This document shows positions 29,101 through 42,300 of a stretch of DNA of 64,000 nt, one piece after another. Every line of letters begins with the position of its first letter. Position 1 is the stretch's first letter. The notes beneath the pieces are model-generated. The model did no database searches. It saw only the letters and a program-made list of their open reading frames with translations, and was not told the origin of the DNA. The stretch is from Oscheius dolichura (lineage: Eukaryota > Nematoda > Chromadorea > Rhabditida > Rhabditidae), in contig OW051495.1 of the NCBI GenBank assembly GCA_932521035.1, positions 6,138,001 through 6,202,000 on the forward strand. Reading direction: 5' to 3'. Made by a program: the position numbers and the translations under genes.

Positions 29101-31781
29101 CCGTGTATGCAATTCATATCTATAGGATGCTGATTCGCAGTATACCAATGGGGATCCCCGACTTCTCGAAATTCCACTATATAACCAGCACCTTCTTCGG
29201 ATATATCCCATTCAAGTTTTACCCAATCCATATCTGCATCTACCAGCTAGAACAAAGAGAAAGATAAAATATAGAACAACTGATGTTACCTGTGGTTGGC
29301 CAGGAGATGGGATTTCTGAGGCCACTGGGCGAGAAGCAGCTCCTCTTTTTGGCACTTCCGGCTTGGCCATTCCTAACGAGGAATCGGACCAAGTCGCTCG
29401 ATTTTTTTCTTCTAAAAGAATTTTCTACGATTATAATTGATTATGGAGCAAGGTTTCTAAACAACAAGTATCTGGTTTGCTCAAAAAGTATACAAAACTA
29501 GCAAGCAGAAGATTGGCAATTTATGACAGACAGAATTCTCCAAAAACATTGCAAATGTGTTGCAAATGAAAATCATCCCAGTTTGTGACTGAGCGCGCGC
29601 TTATAAACATTCAAATTTTAGCCTTTAATATTTGTTTTTGTAAAGAATACACGGGTTATCTACTCTTCTACCTTTGATATGTGTAGCTCCAGAAGATTTA
29701 CTAGGAACACCAAGACCCTCGGCATTTTTAGCTCTTACTCGAAACTCATAGACCCCATTCGGACGAAGATTATCCACTAAAAATCTCTCTGTTTAGGTGG
29801 CGAATAAAATCGAATAAACCTGTAAACCTGCGCTCCGTGATGAGGGTGTCGGTGGCCACCATCCAATCCACCGTCCCGAATGACCTGTACTCAATCAGAT
29901 AGCCGGCCACCGGCGATGTTCGTGTGTCTGTGATGGGTGCCTCCCACTCTATCGTGGCCCGGTGACCGTCGACCGCCGTCACAATAGGTCTTCCCGGCGC
30001 AGTCGGCAGATTAACTGCAAGTGTTTTGATAATCTCGAGGGGGAGACAACTACCCGACGAGGCCTCCGATCCGAAGTGCACCCTGATAGGAATGGAGGCG
30101 GTCGAGGGAGGTCCGAATCCGTTCTGGCCAGCCGCAGACACTCGGAACTGCAGCTCATTCGGTGACTCCAAGTTGGTTACTGTAATATTTTGCCTTTCTA
30201 GAGTTATTTTCGACCTCCGCCCCCCACATTAGAGAAGGTCTGTTGCACGCGGGCTGCAGCCATAAGACGACGTCCCCCGGGACAGGGAGGGCGACAGAAA
30301 TAAGGCGCGGACTATTGCTCCCAGTGGGAATAAAAACACTTAATAAAATGAGAGAAGGGGCGGACGAGTACGGACGGGGCAGAGACAGAGGTGCGAGATG
30401 GACAGCGGGATGTCCGGACAAGGTCAGCCGACGCGATCTGGCGAGAACCTACTTGTGCAGGTCGTGTCCCTCAGCAGCTGGTCGTGGGCCCGCTCCCAGT
30501 CCCCGTCCGGCAGGTCCCTCACTTCTATCTGGAAATATCTCCGGGTTAATAAGGGCTCCCTCTCCTACCTGGTAGCCTATCACAGGAGCATCCGCCGTGG
30601 GCACGGGGGCACTCCAGCTCATTGTGACTTCTCCCGGTGACACCTCCAGAATGTCGATGGCCCCGGGTGGCCCAGGTACAGCATAGTCTGAATTTTTTTT
30701 GTTCTTGGTGGATGGGTCAAAATCACCGTTGGGGCCATACCGTCCTGGCAGTGACGGGGCTGGAGGAGGGGCAGCCCGATCTTCGAAGTTCTCTTCGTGT
30801 AATCTGAAATACTCCTGTTCCCGGGAATACAAAAGAGACCTACCTAATTCCTAGAGCATCTACGGGACTATCAATTTCTACGACGGGGGAGGGAGTCGGG
30901 AGGCCGGAAGAGTCGAAGAAGAGATCGCCATAGGGCGAGCAGACGGGGATCTGGCGGACACTCCTCGTCGTGGTCACCTTCGTCACCCGGGTTATCTGAA
31001 GCCATTCGCATTAGGGTGGAGGAGGAGAGGCCACCTTATGGGTCTGCTGTGTGCCGGTGTCGAGGATGGTCTCCTCCTCTATCTCGGGTGGATTGTCGTA
31101 GTGGGACTCGTAGGTGTACGAGTAGGAGGTCCCCCTGGCGCTGTGTGGGCCGGCCAGAGACTCCGTCACATAGGATGCCGCCATCCTAAAAGGCCGGGAA
31201 TACGGGAGGAGGACGAGGGAGGACTGACTCTGGCTCTACTATCTCGTTCTCGACAATCCACTCGGGCGGGACGCTCTCCTTCGGTACTGTACTGAAAACA
31301 GCCGTTTAGAGGAGAAGACGAGGCGGCCAAGCATGCAAACAGCAGCACAAAACTGAGATTCTCACACGACAATCATGCGGAGACCAAATTAATTAACCGG
31401 AGAGAGAGGAGAAATTAAAAGGAGGGGACTCGGTCCGAAGGGTCAGGCAAACAGACGCTTACTCAAGTGCCTCGGTGGTGTTAAAACCAGAGCTGACCAT
31501 AGCGAGAAAAGGCAAACAGAGAACTCAAAACAGAAAGGCCACAACACAGACGAAAAGGCCGGGCTGTCCGTCGAGGTGTGCTTCCGGACAGCCTGCCCCG
31601 TCAGAAGGCGATACGACAAGCGAAGGCCATGCTCCCTGCCGCACCTGACAAGAGTATCCACTTGTTCCGAGGTGTAAATCTCTCGTTTGCGCGTGGTCTT
31701 GCCGCGGTTGGCCGGCGTCGGCCACTCTTCCCCCTCCTCCGGAATTGGCTCCATTGGCTCTTGTAACCAACTGTTCATCAT
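26154..31781 (-). CDS. jac-1: p120/delta-catenin with N-terminal fibronectin III domains (JAC-1-like)
   Basis: ATG at 31781 (MMNSWLQEPMEPIPEEGEEW) begins a multi-exon gene. Four fibronectin III domains follow: GAIDILEVSPGEVTMSWSAP (about 30.68-30.42 kb), APGRPIVTAVDGHRATIEWE (about 30.01-29.77), VKLEWDISEEGAGYIVEFRE (about 29.35-29.05) and GDRVSICWIPANSTLPVTGY (about 28.9-28.5). Armadillo repeats fill 28.35-26.52 kb, e.g. NAAACLKNLSFGRDNDKNK, VTAALWNLSSTDML, VENAVCILRNLSYR and IATALRNLSFDPNNRDLIG, with a lysine-rich insert (PKPKKKEKENKKK) at about 27.38 kb. The last exon ends RGIGDSWV*; DSWV is the PDZ-binding end of vertebrate delta-catenin and ARVCF. The protein binds the cadherin juxtamembrane tail at adherens junctions. 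FNIII plus armadillo is the C. elegans JAC-1 arrangement. Exons above about 29.8 kb are GC-rich, those below AT-rich. Confidence 0.92.
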
Positions 31782-34700
31782 TACTCGCTAATCTGCTAAT
31801 CGCCCGTCGTTAGCTGGTCCGCCGTTCCCTCATTCTGGCATTCTGGACGGTTCTTTTAGGAAAAGGAGAGGGAAAGGGAGGGCATAAGGTGAAAACAACA
31901 AGGGGGACTGTCTAGACTAATTTGTAGGAAAGGGAAAATAGCCGGAATGGAAAGGGCAGGGAGGGACAATGATCAGCTGGAGCAGGTGCCGACGGCTGTG
32001 GTTTTTCAGGGGGAACAGGTGTCTCGAGAAGAAGAGAAAAAGAATGAATTCACACCGTTCGACGTAGAAAATAAAGGAGAGAAAAATGGAAAAATTGGGT
32101 CAATGGTCGGAAACATTTGGCGGGGGAGGGAGAGAAAAAGGACAAAACAGAGAATTAACTGGCAGGGGGCCGGATGGGCTGGCAGGAAATTATGACCCCG
32201 GGGGGCGGCCAAAAGAGCAATCTTTGGGTGAGATTACTATTGGACACTGGGAGAGGGCCACCCTCCACTCTTTTGGAAGTAGAATACGGACAGGAAAGAA
32301 CGAAGGAAAGTTGAAAAGGAATGCCATTTGGGACACACGCAATCTGTTCGAGGCGCCAACGCTCATGAATAATAGCCGGGCACAATCAGGAGGGACAAGA
32401 GAGAGGGCGACCCCCTAAGGACGCATTAGCCCCTGACCTCCCCAGTGGTCTATTTCCTGCCGCTGTCCACAAAAAGAGTTTCTCCCCGGAGCAGCAGCTG
32501 ACAGACGTCGCTCCTAATAGAAAAAGAAGTTTGCGAGCCGACCGAATCGATGAATGCATTCAGTCTCCCGATTGCCTCGAGGCCATAGTTCGTGTGTCGT
32601 CCACTTCGGGAGGAGAAGAGAGCAGAGGAGAGGCTACTACTACCTCTGCATGCAAATTAAAATTTACGAGCCGGATGGAGCTGGTGCCGAGAGAAGAAAA
32701 GACTCTTCCGGGAAGGGAGGACGATAAATAGGAGGAGGAGGATATGGACAGGCGGCTGGTGGAAATAATTCGACGAGATCAGTAGGCTGTCAGAAATCGG
32801 ACTGACAGCCGTGTGCGTGTGTTTGATTCTTTTTTCTGCCGTACCCTCGCCCCCGGTCCAAAAGTGGCATCCTTCAGCTGTTTGAGGAACCAAGGCAAAG
32901 AGAGCGAGATATGACACACCGCCGGGGCACAAACAGACGACGGCCGCGTAATTCCGACGGGACGACGGTCAGAGGGGGACAGACAAGCCAAGGATGGCAA
33001 ATGGATGAGTAAGGGGGAATCAGACGAGGTGAGTCAGCCCCCAAACACGGCTACAATGAAACGTGGCTAATACCTCCCGGCGAGGGGAAAAGAAGAAATA
33101 GCCAGAGGCGTCGAATTACAAGGGCAAACACCCTCATTTTGCAAAATGTATAGAGGGTGGGGGCCAAGTTGGGCCAAGTAGATGCCTTATTGGGGGCATT
33201 GTCTCCCCCGGTGGGGGCACTACGACCAGAAGAAGTGATAAGCTCTGCAAACAAGGACGGGGAAGAGGCGTAGGCCCTACTATGGCACATTCCACCCCCG
33301 ACACAACAAACGTCGCTAATCCTCTGAGAAGTGAGAATGCTAAACAGTCGAAAGGGCGGAAAAGGCGACAAATTCAAACGGGGGGACCGCGGGAGAACGA
33401 AGGCAATACGCGGGATTTTATGAGGGGAGACGGTCAGCCGACGAGAGACGCCTCGGTTGAAGTCTGGGAAAAACGGAGAGATGAAAGGGGTCATAATCCA
33501 TGAATTGAGAAGTGTTCTACACGTAAAATTCGGCGAGAGAAGCAAATATTTATAAAGAGCGAGGTCGACACTAGTCCGCGCGCACATAAACGCGCTCCGC
33601 TTCTCCAAGAGAGATACAAAACTTAGCCGGGGCTGATAAAGGGACAGCTCATTAGAAATGGGAGCAGAGCTGGCAGATGAATCAGTAATGGCGGCCAATT
33701 TATTAAGAGCAAGGAAGCAATGGTCAGCAGGGCGGCCACCAAATGCTTAATTAGACAATTATGGATGCTGCACCCGGAGGGCCATACGGGGAGGATCAGG
33801 GCCTCTCAATCGATCGAGAAGGACCAAAATTGGGAGGGGGCAGAGGAGGTGAACCCGTGGATTAGAACTCAGGGCTTAGTGTCATAATCTCGGCGGAATT
33901 GTTGGGGCAGAAAACGGGTGGACGACGAGAAGGAGGAGAAGGCACCGACCTCTGCCGATGAGGGCCTCCCTGCCCAAAGGACTCCACCTAGGGAATCCAA
34001 GATGACAAACAAGGGCTATAAGGCTATAGAAGTTCTTTGTATTGCACAGTGAGGGTAACGGTTGCATGGAAAATTTGAAACTAGAAAAATGCAGATTTCC
34101 GGTAGTAGTTTTGTTTGAAAACAGTTATTCAGCTGAGAAGTTTATCAAGCCCAAATTTGAGGTTTATTCGTGCTGATTTCAGAAATGCTACTGAAACAGC
34201 GAACCACCGAAGGCATAGTCATACTTAACAAAAATTGGAGAAAAAAACCAAGAAAAAAAGCTTGAAAACGGCTGAGAATGAGCCGACCGGATACAATTGC
34301 TACAGACCAAAAGTAGCATCTGTCGTGGAGGTGAAAATGTCGTCTGCGACAATAAGGACACGCTACGTGACAGGTCAAGACTCTCGGCCAAGGAAAAAAG
34401 AAGATAAACAGTCAAAAAGAAGGAAAAGCTTCGTTTATTTATCAATCACGTGAAGGTATATGTGACAAGTGAAGCCCGTGCCATTCTCTTCCTGGCGACT
34501 TGTCCGGCCGCGTTCCCGAGTCCAGCGGATCCGTCGACTTATCACAGAATGCCCTTCGCGGTGGTGGAGAAAGGGACAAAAGACGAGAAGCCATCTTATT
34601 TCTTGTCACTCTTTTTTAAAAAGGAAACAATACCCTTCTCGTCCATCTGTATTGGACAAGACGATGCACATTAGCGGAAAAGGGGGGAGATATTCATAAT

Positions 34701-34967
34701 TTCTGCAAAAAGGACAGGTTCTTTCGAAGGTCGAAGATGGGCGAGGGGGACATTCTGATCTGCCTGATCCGCCACACTTTTTTTTGGCTGGCATCCCTAA
34801 TTGTAAAACTGGCATCACCTGGACCGTTCGGCCCTTTTTTGGACAGTCCGCCGCCTCAGTGAGATCGGATCAGTCCGGGGGAACCTGATTTATTTGAAAA
34901 TTCATCTATTCGAGGTGGTCAATAGATACGAAAGCTTGTCAATAAATTAGATATAGAAAGTACTGAA
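31782..34967. other. GC-rich region upstream of the jac-1-like gene, no convincing gene
   Basis: A 215-codon minus-strand frame (33051-33698) and several shorter ones exist, but they are rich in Ser, Leu, Arg and Pro without motifs or splice structure. I treat them as chance frames in GC-rich DNA. Probably the promoter and enhancer region of the jac-1-like gene and the 3' flank of the secreted protein gene. Confidence 0.4.
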
Positions 34968-35418
34968 CTAGACGCAGTCGACAGCCTCGACCGGGTTTGC
35001 CGGGCCGAGGAAGTAAGGGCCACCCATACAGATCAGAGGTAACTGTGTCGTGGTTGGGAAAGTGTCGACTGGGTTGTTGCATCTTCCTCCGGTGACGATA
35101 CGGTATTGACTACAGCCGATCATATAGGCAGAGCAGGGATTGTTGGGATCGTTCATTGGAGTAATTACGAAGCTGGGCACGCCGGTACTGGGGCCGAAGG
35201 CAGGAGCTCGACACTGAGCAGACGTGTCAGTACTAGGTAGCATACAGGGGCAGGCTGAAATTGAGGGGCAGTTATTTGGAGGGAGAGGCAGACTAACGGT
35301 AGAGGGTGGTGGTTGTAGGGGGCAGTGTGGTGGCGGGGATGTCGGGGTTGTAGGAGGCGAGACAGGCGAGTGTGACCTGGACGAGGCCGAGGCTCAATGC
35401 CAACCGGAAGGTGTCCAT
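34968..35418 (-). CDS. Small secreted cysteine-rich protein
   Basis: Two exons. Exon 1 starts at 35418 with MDTFRLALSLGLVQVTLACLA, a good signal peptide, then a Thr/Pro linker (IPATTLPPTTTTLY). A 43-bp intron (GTTAGT...TTTCAG) joins in phase to exon 2: PCPCMLPSTDTSAQC, FVITPMNDPNNPCSAYMIGC, IVTGGRC, LPLICMGGPYFLGPAN and VEAVDCV* ending at 34968. The mature protein has eight cysteines after the Thr-rich stretch. The layout resembles the small secreted cysteine-rich (C6-like) proteins common in nematodes, but I cannot assign a named domain. Function unknown. Confidence 0.75.
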
Positions 35419-36315
35419 CTCGGTGTCCTTGCCTCAGGTATGAGATACACTCATTGGAAAACGTGGGCGGACCGCGTACGGACGAGTTCACGAACAAGAT
35501 GTTTTACATGGGCTGGAAGCGGCGCTTCATAGATTGATTGTTGGCCACTCTTTTTCTTTGGAAGGCCATTCTAACCCGCTCCGGCCAGTAGCCAAGGGCA
35601 CAGACTATAATCTGCCCTAGAGACAGTACACTCTATGACTTCTCTAACAAGTTGTAAGTTCAATCGCAGGTTGACGGTAGTTGGCAGGGAGTGTAGCCAT
35701 ACGAATGCTTACGTCAGGAAGTCTGACAATTGAATTTCTTCCTGTTTCAATCTCAGGTAATACAAATAAATCCAATTATTTGGCGCGGCGAGTCTGCCCG
35801 GAGGCGACATTCTTTGGCCTATTAGGTCTGATCTCGGGGCGTCTGCCAATCTCATCCACAGTTCTCCCTTCTTCCAATGGCAGCCGGTGCCATCTAATTG
35901 GACTCTAGCGCCTTCTCCAGCGTACCGCGTGGATGTGTCAGATGGTTATCTCTCGCTACGAGAAAAGTCGTCAGCGAATCCTCGCTTCGATGTTATCTGC
36001 CCTTTTTTCCGTGTTGCCACCTGCCCCGATCCTACCAAGTCCCTTTTCAGTGAAAATGAAAACATTTAATAGACATAAATGTGAAGAGTAGAAACAACGC
36101 CTTATGGAATAGAATAGACCTAGAAATGGCTTATTATGCTTATTAGGGGCAGTGGATGTGGAATAGGGGGTGAAAGAAGGCGGGCAATTGTAATAGTAGA
36201 AGAGGGCAGTGACGAGATGAAAGGAAAGGGTCGAAGGGAAACCGGTAAGGAATTTAAAGAGACTAAAATGGACATGAGATCTTGTTGCTGTACTGTGAAG
36301 AAAGCGTTTCGGGGG
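35419..36315. other. Intergenic, 3' of gon-1 and 5' of the secreted protein gene
   Basis: No convincing gene. Only short frames are seen on either strand. AT content rises near 36.0-36.2 kb, close to the 3' end of the gon-1 orthologue. Confidence 0.4.
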
Positions 36316-39300
36316 TCAGGAGGAGGGCGGGAGCTGGCGTGAGTCTATCTCGAAGACGAGGCCTTTGTACTTGTCCGGGGAGCACTTGCCACAGTAGCCG
36401 CCACAGCGACCCTCGATCCGGGCATTGTTCTAGAATCTCGCTATATACAAGAGAAGAAGACGACTCACGTGGGTCCTGTCTATCCGGGAGACTGTCCTGT
36501 GTCCCTTGTCCTCCCATTGGAGATCATCCACAATCCTCAGCCCGGAGCCGACCAAATCCACGGAGAACCTTCCCTGGGGGCAATCCCTCATACTGTAGCA
36601 GTCTCCGGCCGTGCCATAGGCCACGTTGGATCCGGATTTTGTCTGGGCAAAGGTGAAGTCGTTGACTAAACATGACGTTATTCCGTAAGAGATTCAACTA
36701 ACTGTTGATCTTTCTATTCAACAGATCCACTCGAATCTTGGTGAAATGAGTCAGTCCGGCATTGGCGTCTCCGTGATCCGAGCATTGACAAGACTCGTTC
36801 CTTTCGCCGTTGTGGGGACATGTGTGGGGATAGATCAATCTGAAGCAGCGTTCTCTTTATTCTTTTTGATAATCCAACCGTTTGCCATAGACCTCAGCAA
36901 AGTTGGTCTCCGGGTCGAGATTGATGTAGGTGCCCGGAATGGTCTCATTCATCCGATGGCAGTAGACCTGGATAGGGAAGCCGTCCAACAAGACAGTGTA
37001 GTTTCCATCGGGCGTTTCCTCCCCATCCTGGGATTTGATTTCCTGACAGGTCGAAGGTAGACAGTTCCGTTGGAAACAGGTCTGTGTCCTCCTCGGCCGA
37101 GGGGCAACAGCCTCGCAGTTGTCTCTCGAAGCACGGGAACCGCTCCGATGATAGCAGCGGACCTTCCTCTTTCGGATCCCCTGGCCACAGGTCTTCGAGC
37201 ACTGAAATGTCTCTCTTTCTCAGATGTTCCCCTTCCAACTTACAGCTTCCCAGGGTCCGATCTGCCATTGATACTCCGCCTCGCAGGGATTGAGACTACA
37301 GGATTGAGTGAGTTTCGGAACAGACAAGGCTTCACAGCGCTCCTTGGAGACAGCCGCCTCGGCCGTCTTGTTGGCTGTGTTGTTGCTCTTCACGCGACAC
37401 TCTATCGTCCTCATCTGAACCCCATCACCACACGTCCTCGAGCACTGAAGGTTCCCTTGTTAGAATCTCTTTTCTTTGATTAATTACCGTTTGCCAGGGT
37501 CCGGGCACCCATTCGTAGGGACAACGAGACAGGTCGCACGGTCTGAGCGTGACCGGCATCTGGGCAGAGTCACACATCCGTGGAGCTGCCCTCTTGCCGC
37601 TGTTGCTCATGCAGTACACTCGACGGCGTTGATCCCCTTTCTGGCAGCCGTCAATGCACTGAAACAGAGTGATTGTTACAGTAACCGCGCTATGCAGCTA
37701 TGCGTCTCTCGGGAGCAGCCCCGTTGCCAAGAGAGCAGCTAAAGGGGGTGCCAACTAGCGCGGACTACACAAATATAAATTACCAAAGAAGACGATTTCT
37801 CCAGTTCTGAACAAGGACAGTTTGTCTTTCAAAGGAAGAGATCATTCGCCAGGGAACCTACTTTGCTCCAAGGGGTGGATGTCCAGTGGTATGCGGGGCA
37901 AGGAGCCAGGAAACACTTGGTCTCACTGGGTGGTTTCGTCTCGGTCGCACAATCCGATTCGTTCGCTCGTTGGCGTCTTCCTTTCTGGCAGAAGACATCC
38001 CTCTGACGGACACCTGCTCCACAAGTTGTTGAGCACTAAACAGGAAAGGATTGCTCGGATAAGGGAAGAGGCTTGTCTGAAGAAGGGGAAAAGGAGTAGG
38101 AGCACTCGATAGAAAGAAGGACACACCGGGCCCCAGGGAGTTCCTCTCCATCGCGGGCAGTGCATGGTTCGACACGCTTTCTCTGGACTCGGACGGGTAG
38201 ACGGGTTACATCGGCTCGAGTCGATGGTGGAATTCGTGCTCGTATCGACACAGAACGTCGTCCGACGACGGACTCCTCGGCCGCACTTGGCCGAACACTG
38301 CAAAATCGTCATGCTTTGAAATTTCTGAGAATCGAGATAGACACACACAGAGAGAAGCAACTACACGTAGGACTTACGGTTCTCTTGACTCGGAATGGTG
38401 AGACGGACATGAACATGCGAGACACAGGACAAAAGCGAACGAGTAGAACTCTTCATATGGACACATAAGACACGAGACAAGACACAGAGATACGCGGTTT
38501 TTGTGCAGCTTCGGAAACTGCGAGAGATGAGCAAGAGAACGAGAGACAAAGACAAAGGGCTACTATTGTGGAATGTGGGGACGACGACGACGGTGCGGAC
38601 GACGACCACGACGACGTACCGCGCTCCAGGGGGACGACTGCCAATCCGTTCGGACACAGGCCGGCAGTTCGCATGGCTTCTCCTCGATGGGCTTCTCCTC
38701 GCCGCAGTCGGCATCGGTTTTCTTCCTGGTCGACGTCGCATCCTCGCACCAGACACGCCGCCGCTGAACACCGTTGCCGCATGTTACCGTACACTGAAAG
38801 AAAGATGTCGGTCTCGTGCAGATGCAATTCGGAGAAAAGGAAGGCGTGGCTCAATAATCTCACATGAGTCCATGGTGAAATCTGCCAGGTATTGTTGGTC
38901 TGAGGAGGACACGGCTGCTCGTTACATTTCTCGAACATCAACGGCTGCTTCTCCTCGTCGCAGATCGTCGTAGAACACGTCACGAGACGCCTCCTCCAGC
39001 CGCCGCCACAGCTGGCAGAACACTGAAAATCGACACATGCAAATCTCTTTCGTGCACCCGAGCCCCAAAAGGAAGAAGAGGAAGAGGAGTACCTGTCCCC
39101 AGCTGGCGATATTCCAGGTTCCTAGAGGAGGCTCTCCTTTTGGACAGGCTTGTAACCGGCACGACTTGACGACGGCCGGTCGCTGGCCTGGATCACAGTC
39201 GGATTCGGTCACGTTGCGAGAAGCGTCTCGGGAGACACAGGCCACCACGCGGTGCTGCTGGGCATGCACTCCACAAGTCACGGGGCACTAAAGTCTCTCT

Positions 39301-42300
39301 TGTTTCATTTAAAAGGGACGGGGGTACCGGCATCCATGGCCCAGTCCTCCAGTAGGTACAAGGCTTCAGCTCGCACTGCTGCTCTTCTTCCAGCTTCTCC
39401 AGATGTTCGCAGAAGCGTTCCGGCAGGTCTCGGACGTGGTCGCGACAGATAACAAGACGCTTTTGAGTACCACGGCCACAGGCGGCTGAGCACTGACTCC
39501 AGGGACCGACGGCCCATCTGATGGCGGGCACCTCGGCTACGGCAGCGGTGACTGGCTCGTTTGTTTTACACTTGTCACGCTCACAGGTCTTTCGATCACG
39601 AGGACGGCTGCCCTGAAGATTCTTGTCTTATAGACCGCGAGGAAGAACGAACCTTGTCACAGAAGGCGTCCAAGACCTTCTCTTTGTTTCCCTCACTGCC
39701 ACTGGAGCAGTAGACTTCGCGGCTCTGATGGCCAGTTCCACAGCTGACCGAGCAGGAGGACCACGAACCGGTGTTCCAGTAGGCACAGGGCAGGAGGGTA
39801 CATGTTTGGCTGCTCTGGGGCGGTGAAGCGTCTCCACAGTAGGAGTTGTCCACCACTTGTTGACGATACACGCATTCCAACGTACGCTGTCGGACACCAG
39901 ATCCGCAGGAGACCGAGCACTGAAAATAGGAGGATTCCTTTAAAATATGGCAAAACTCACAGCTGTCCAGACACTCGTTCTCCAGAAGGGGCAGGCTCCT
40001 TGGTTGCAGGGTCTGTGCGAGGGCGGTCGCTCTACCTCTCCGACCAGACACTTCTCCACGGCCACATCATTCCCTCGAGCATCCACACAACTCACTCTTC
40101 TGGTCTCCCAGCCATCCTCGCAGCTGACGGAGCAAGTAGACCAGTCTCCTAATTTCCATTGGGGACAGTTCGGCCGGGTACATTGTTTCTGGACGATCTT
40201 CTCTCTTGGATTACATTCCGAATCTGACAAGTTCCTCTGGAGGCGATCGGTACACTGGGCATGACGCGTCTGGATTCCCTCTCCACAGCTGACTGTACAC
40301 TCCGACCACTCCCCGAAAGACCACCAAGTACACGGCTTCTCGTTACAGTTCTCTCTGTCCTTCTTCGTACCACAATGTCGGGGATCGATTTCCCGTTCTG
40401 CCGCATCCACACATTGAGCATGACGCATTCGGACTCCCCCATCACAACTCCTTGAACACTCGCTCCAGTGACCGTATGACCAGCGGGGACAGGGATGCAT
40501 CACACAGGGCTGGGAGGTGGCCTCCTTGACTCCGCACTGACTGTCAGCTACAACTCTCCCCGACGAGTCGACACAGGTGGAATTCCTCGTGTGTTGGCCA
40601 CTTCCACAGGTGACGGAGCACTGTGACCACTCGGTGTAGACCCATCTTCTTCCGGAGCAGTCCACGTAACAGGCGACTCTCTCCGATGGCCGTGTACTCC
40701 TGTCACAGTCTGCTTCCCTGGTCGGACTGATCCTGTTCCCGTCCACTCGGACACAACTGATCCGTTGTCTCTTCTCTCCATTTCCACAGTGAGCATTACA
40801 CGGGGCGATGTCGTCGGTCTTCCATCTGGTGACACACTCGATGTTGCACATCCGGGTGGCTGCTTGGGGCTTTCTTGTCCGACAGAACCTCTCGTTTGTC
40901 TGTCTGTTGGTAGAGGCATCGATGCAGACAGCGTCTTGGGACTGGCTTCCTTGACAGGGGCGGTCACAGTCACTCCATCGATCTCCTGGACGCCAGAAGA
41001 AGCCACTAGACTGTTGTCGGAGGCGCATCTGACTCTCGACTGCTGTCATGTACTCGTAGCGGATGTCGGGAGGATAGAGACTGCCCACGGAGAGGACGTG
41101 CACGTAGATGTCAGTTCTAAAGTGGTGGTTTGCTTGAAGAAAGGATCTCTTCCTCACCTGATAGGCCCAGTTCCATTGATTCTCTCCACGATGTTGTCAC
41201 TTCCAGAATAGTCGAGAACTCCGTCCAGAATAGGGATCTGCTGTCGGAAGACGGACACTTGGAAGTGGCCATTGAGAAGGAATTCGCCGTTGGCCGCCCT
41301 GAGCGATAGGTAGTTGTCGTCGTCCTTCTGCCCGTTGTGGCCGTATTGTCGGATGTCGATATTGGCCGAGCCGGCAGGGATCTTCATGACTTCATTGTAG
41401 CCGAAGCTGCCTCTCTCGTTGTAGGTGCCGGTGACAATCCGACAGGTGCTGTCGTCTCCTCCACAGATACCGCACTTGTCTCTCCTCAGGGAAGATCCTA
41501 GCACATGGTCACATCCAGCCGACATACAGGTCCCATCCACACAGATGTCATCTCCATTCCTCTCACAGGGAGTACCGTCAGCCACCTGAAATATCTTCGT
41601 TGACTCTCCCTCATCTTCTTCGAGCCTCCTCGAGTATTTTATTGTTGCGAGCCCGCGCAGCTGGGCATACGCGGACGCAGCTGGCAAGTGTAAAAAGGGG
41701 CATGGTGCGTTAAAAAAGAAACAATGTGTCTGGTTGTGCCGGCCGCGGGGTATTAGGGGAAGACTGACCTTATCCCGGAGGAGGTACGAGGCAGCCGTGC
41801 CCGATATCCGACAGTACAGCTTGCACCGTTCGTTGTTGGCCACTCCCGCGTACTTGGGCACCCACTGGGAACTGGCCGCTACTCCATGGATCCCGACGTC
41901 TCTCCCGTTGAACTCGGAGCACTGCAACTCGCGGAATCCGGCCGTGTCCCATGGACACTCCTGAGTATTACACGAACGGTACTGCTCCCTCTGGCCTACA
42001 CAGTACTTGCCGCCATTTGCTGGTCTAAACATTTTGTCTTTGTTTAAAATGAATGAATAAGACACCTGGGATTGTCACAGTCACGAAGGGCTTTTTGTAC
42101 TCCTCCGCCACAGGAACGACTACAGGATCCCCAGGGCTGCCATTCTCCCCAGCCGCCATCAATCTTGGATCTCTGTTCCGGAGCCAGGCCAACACATTCT
42201 CCTCGATGACAATATTTCTAAGGTTGCGGTATACAAATGGATTCAATTCGCACTCACTCCTCGATCAGCCCGGTCACAAGGTGTCCCGTCTGCCCATGGC

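Noticed and set aside
33051-33698. 215-codon minus-strand open frame
   Set aside because: No motifs, biased Ser/Leu/Arg/Pro composition and no splice structure; likely a chance frame in GC-rich DNA.
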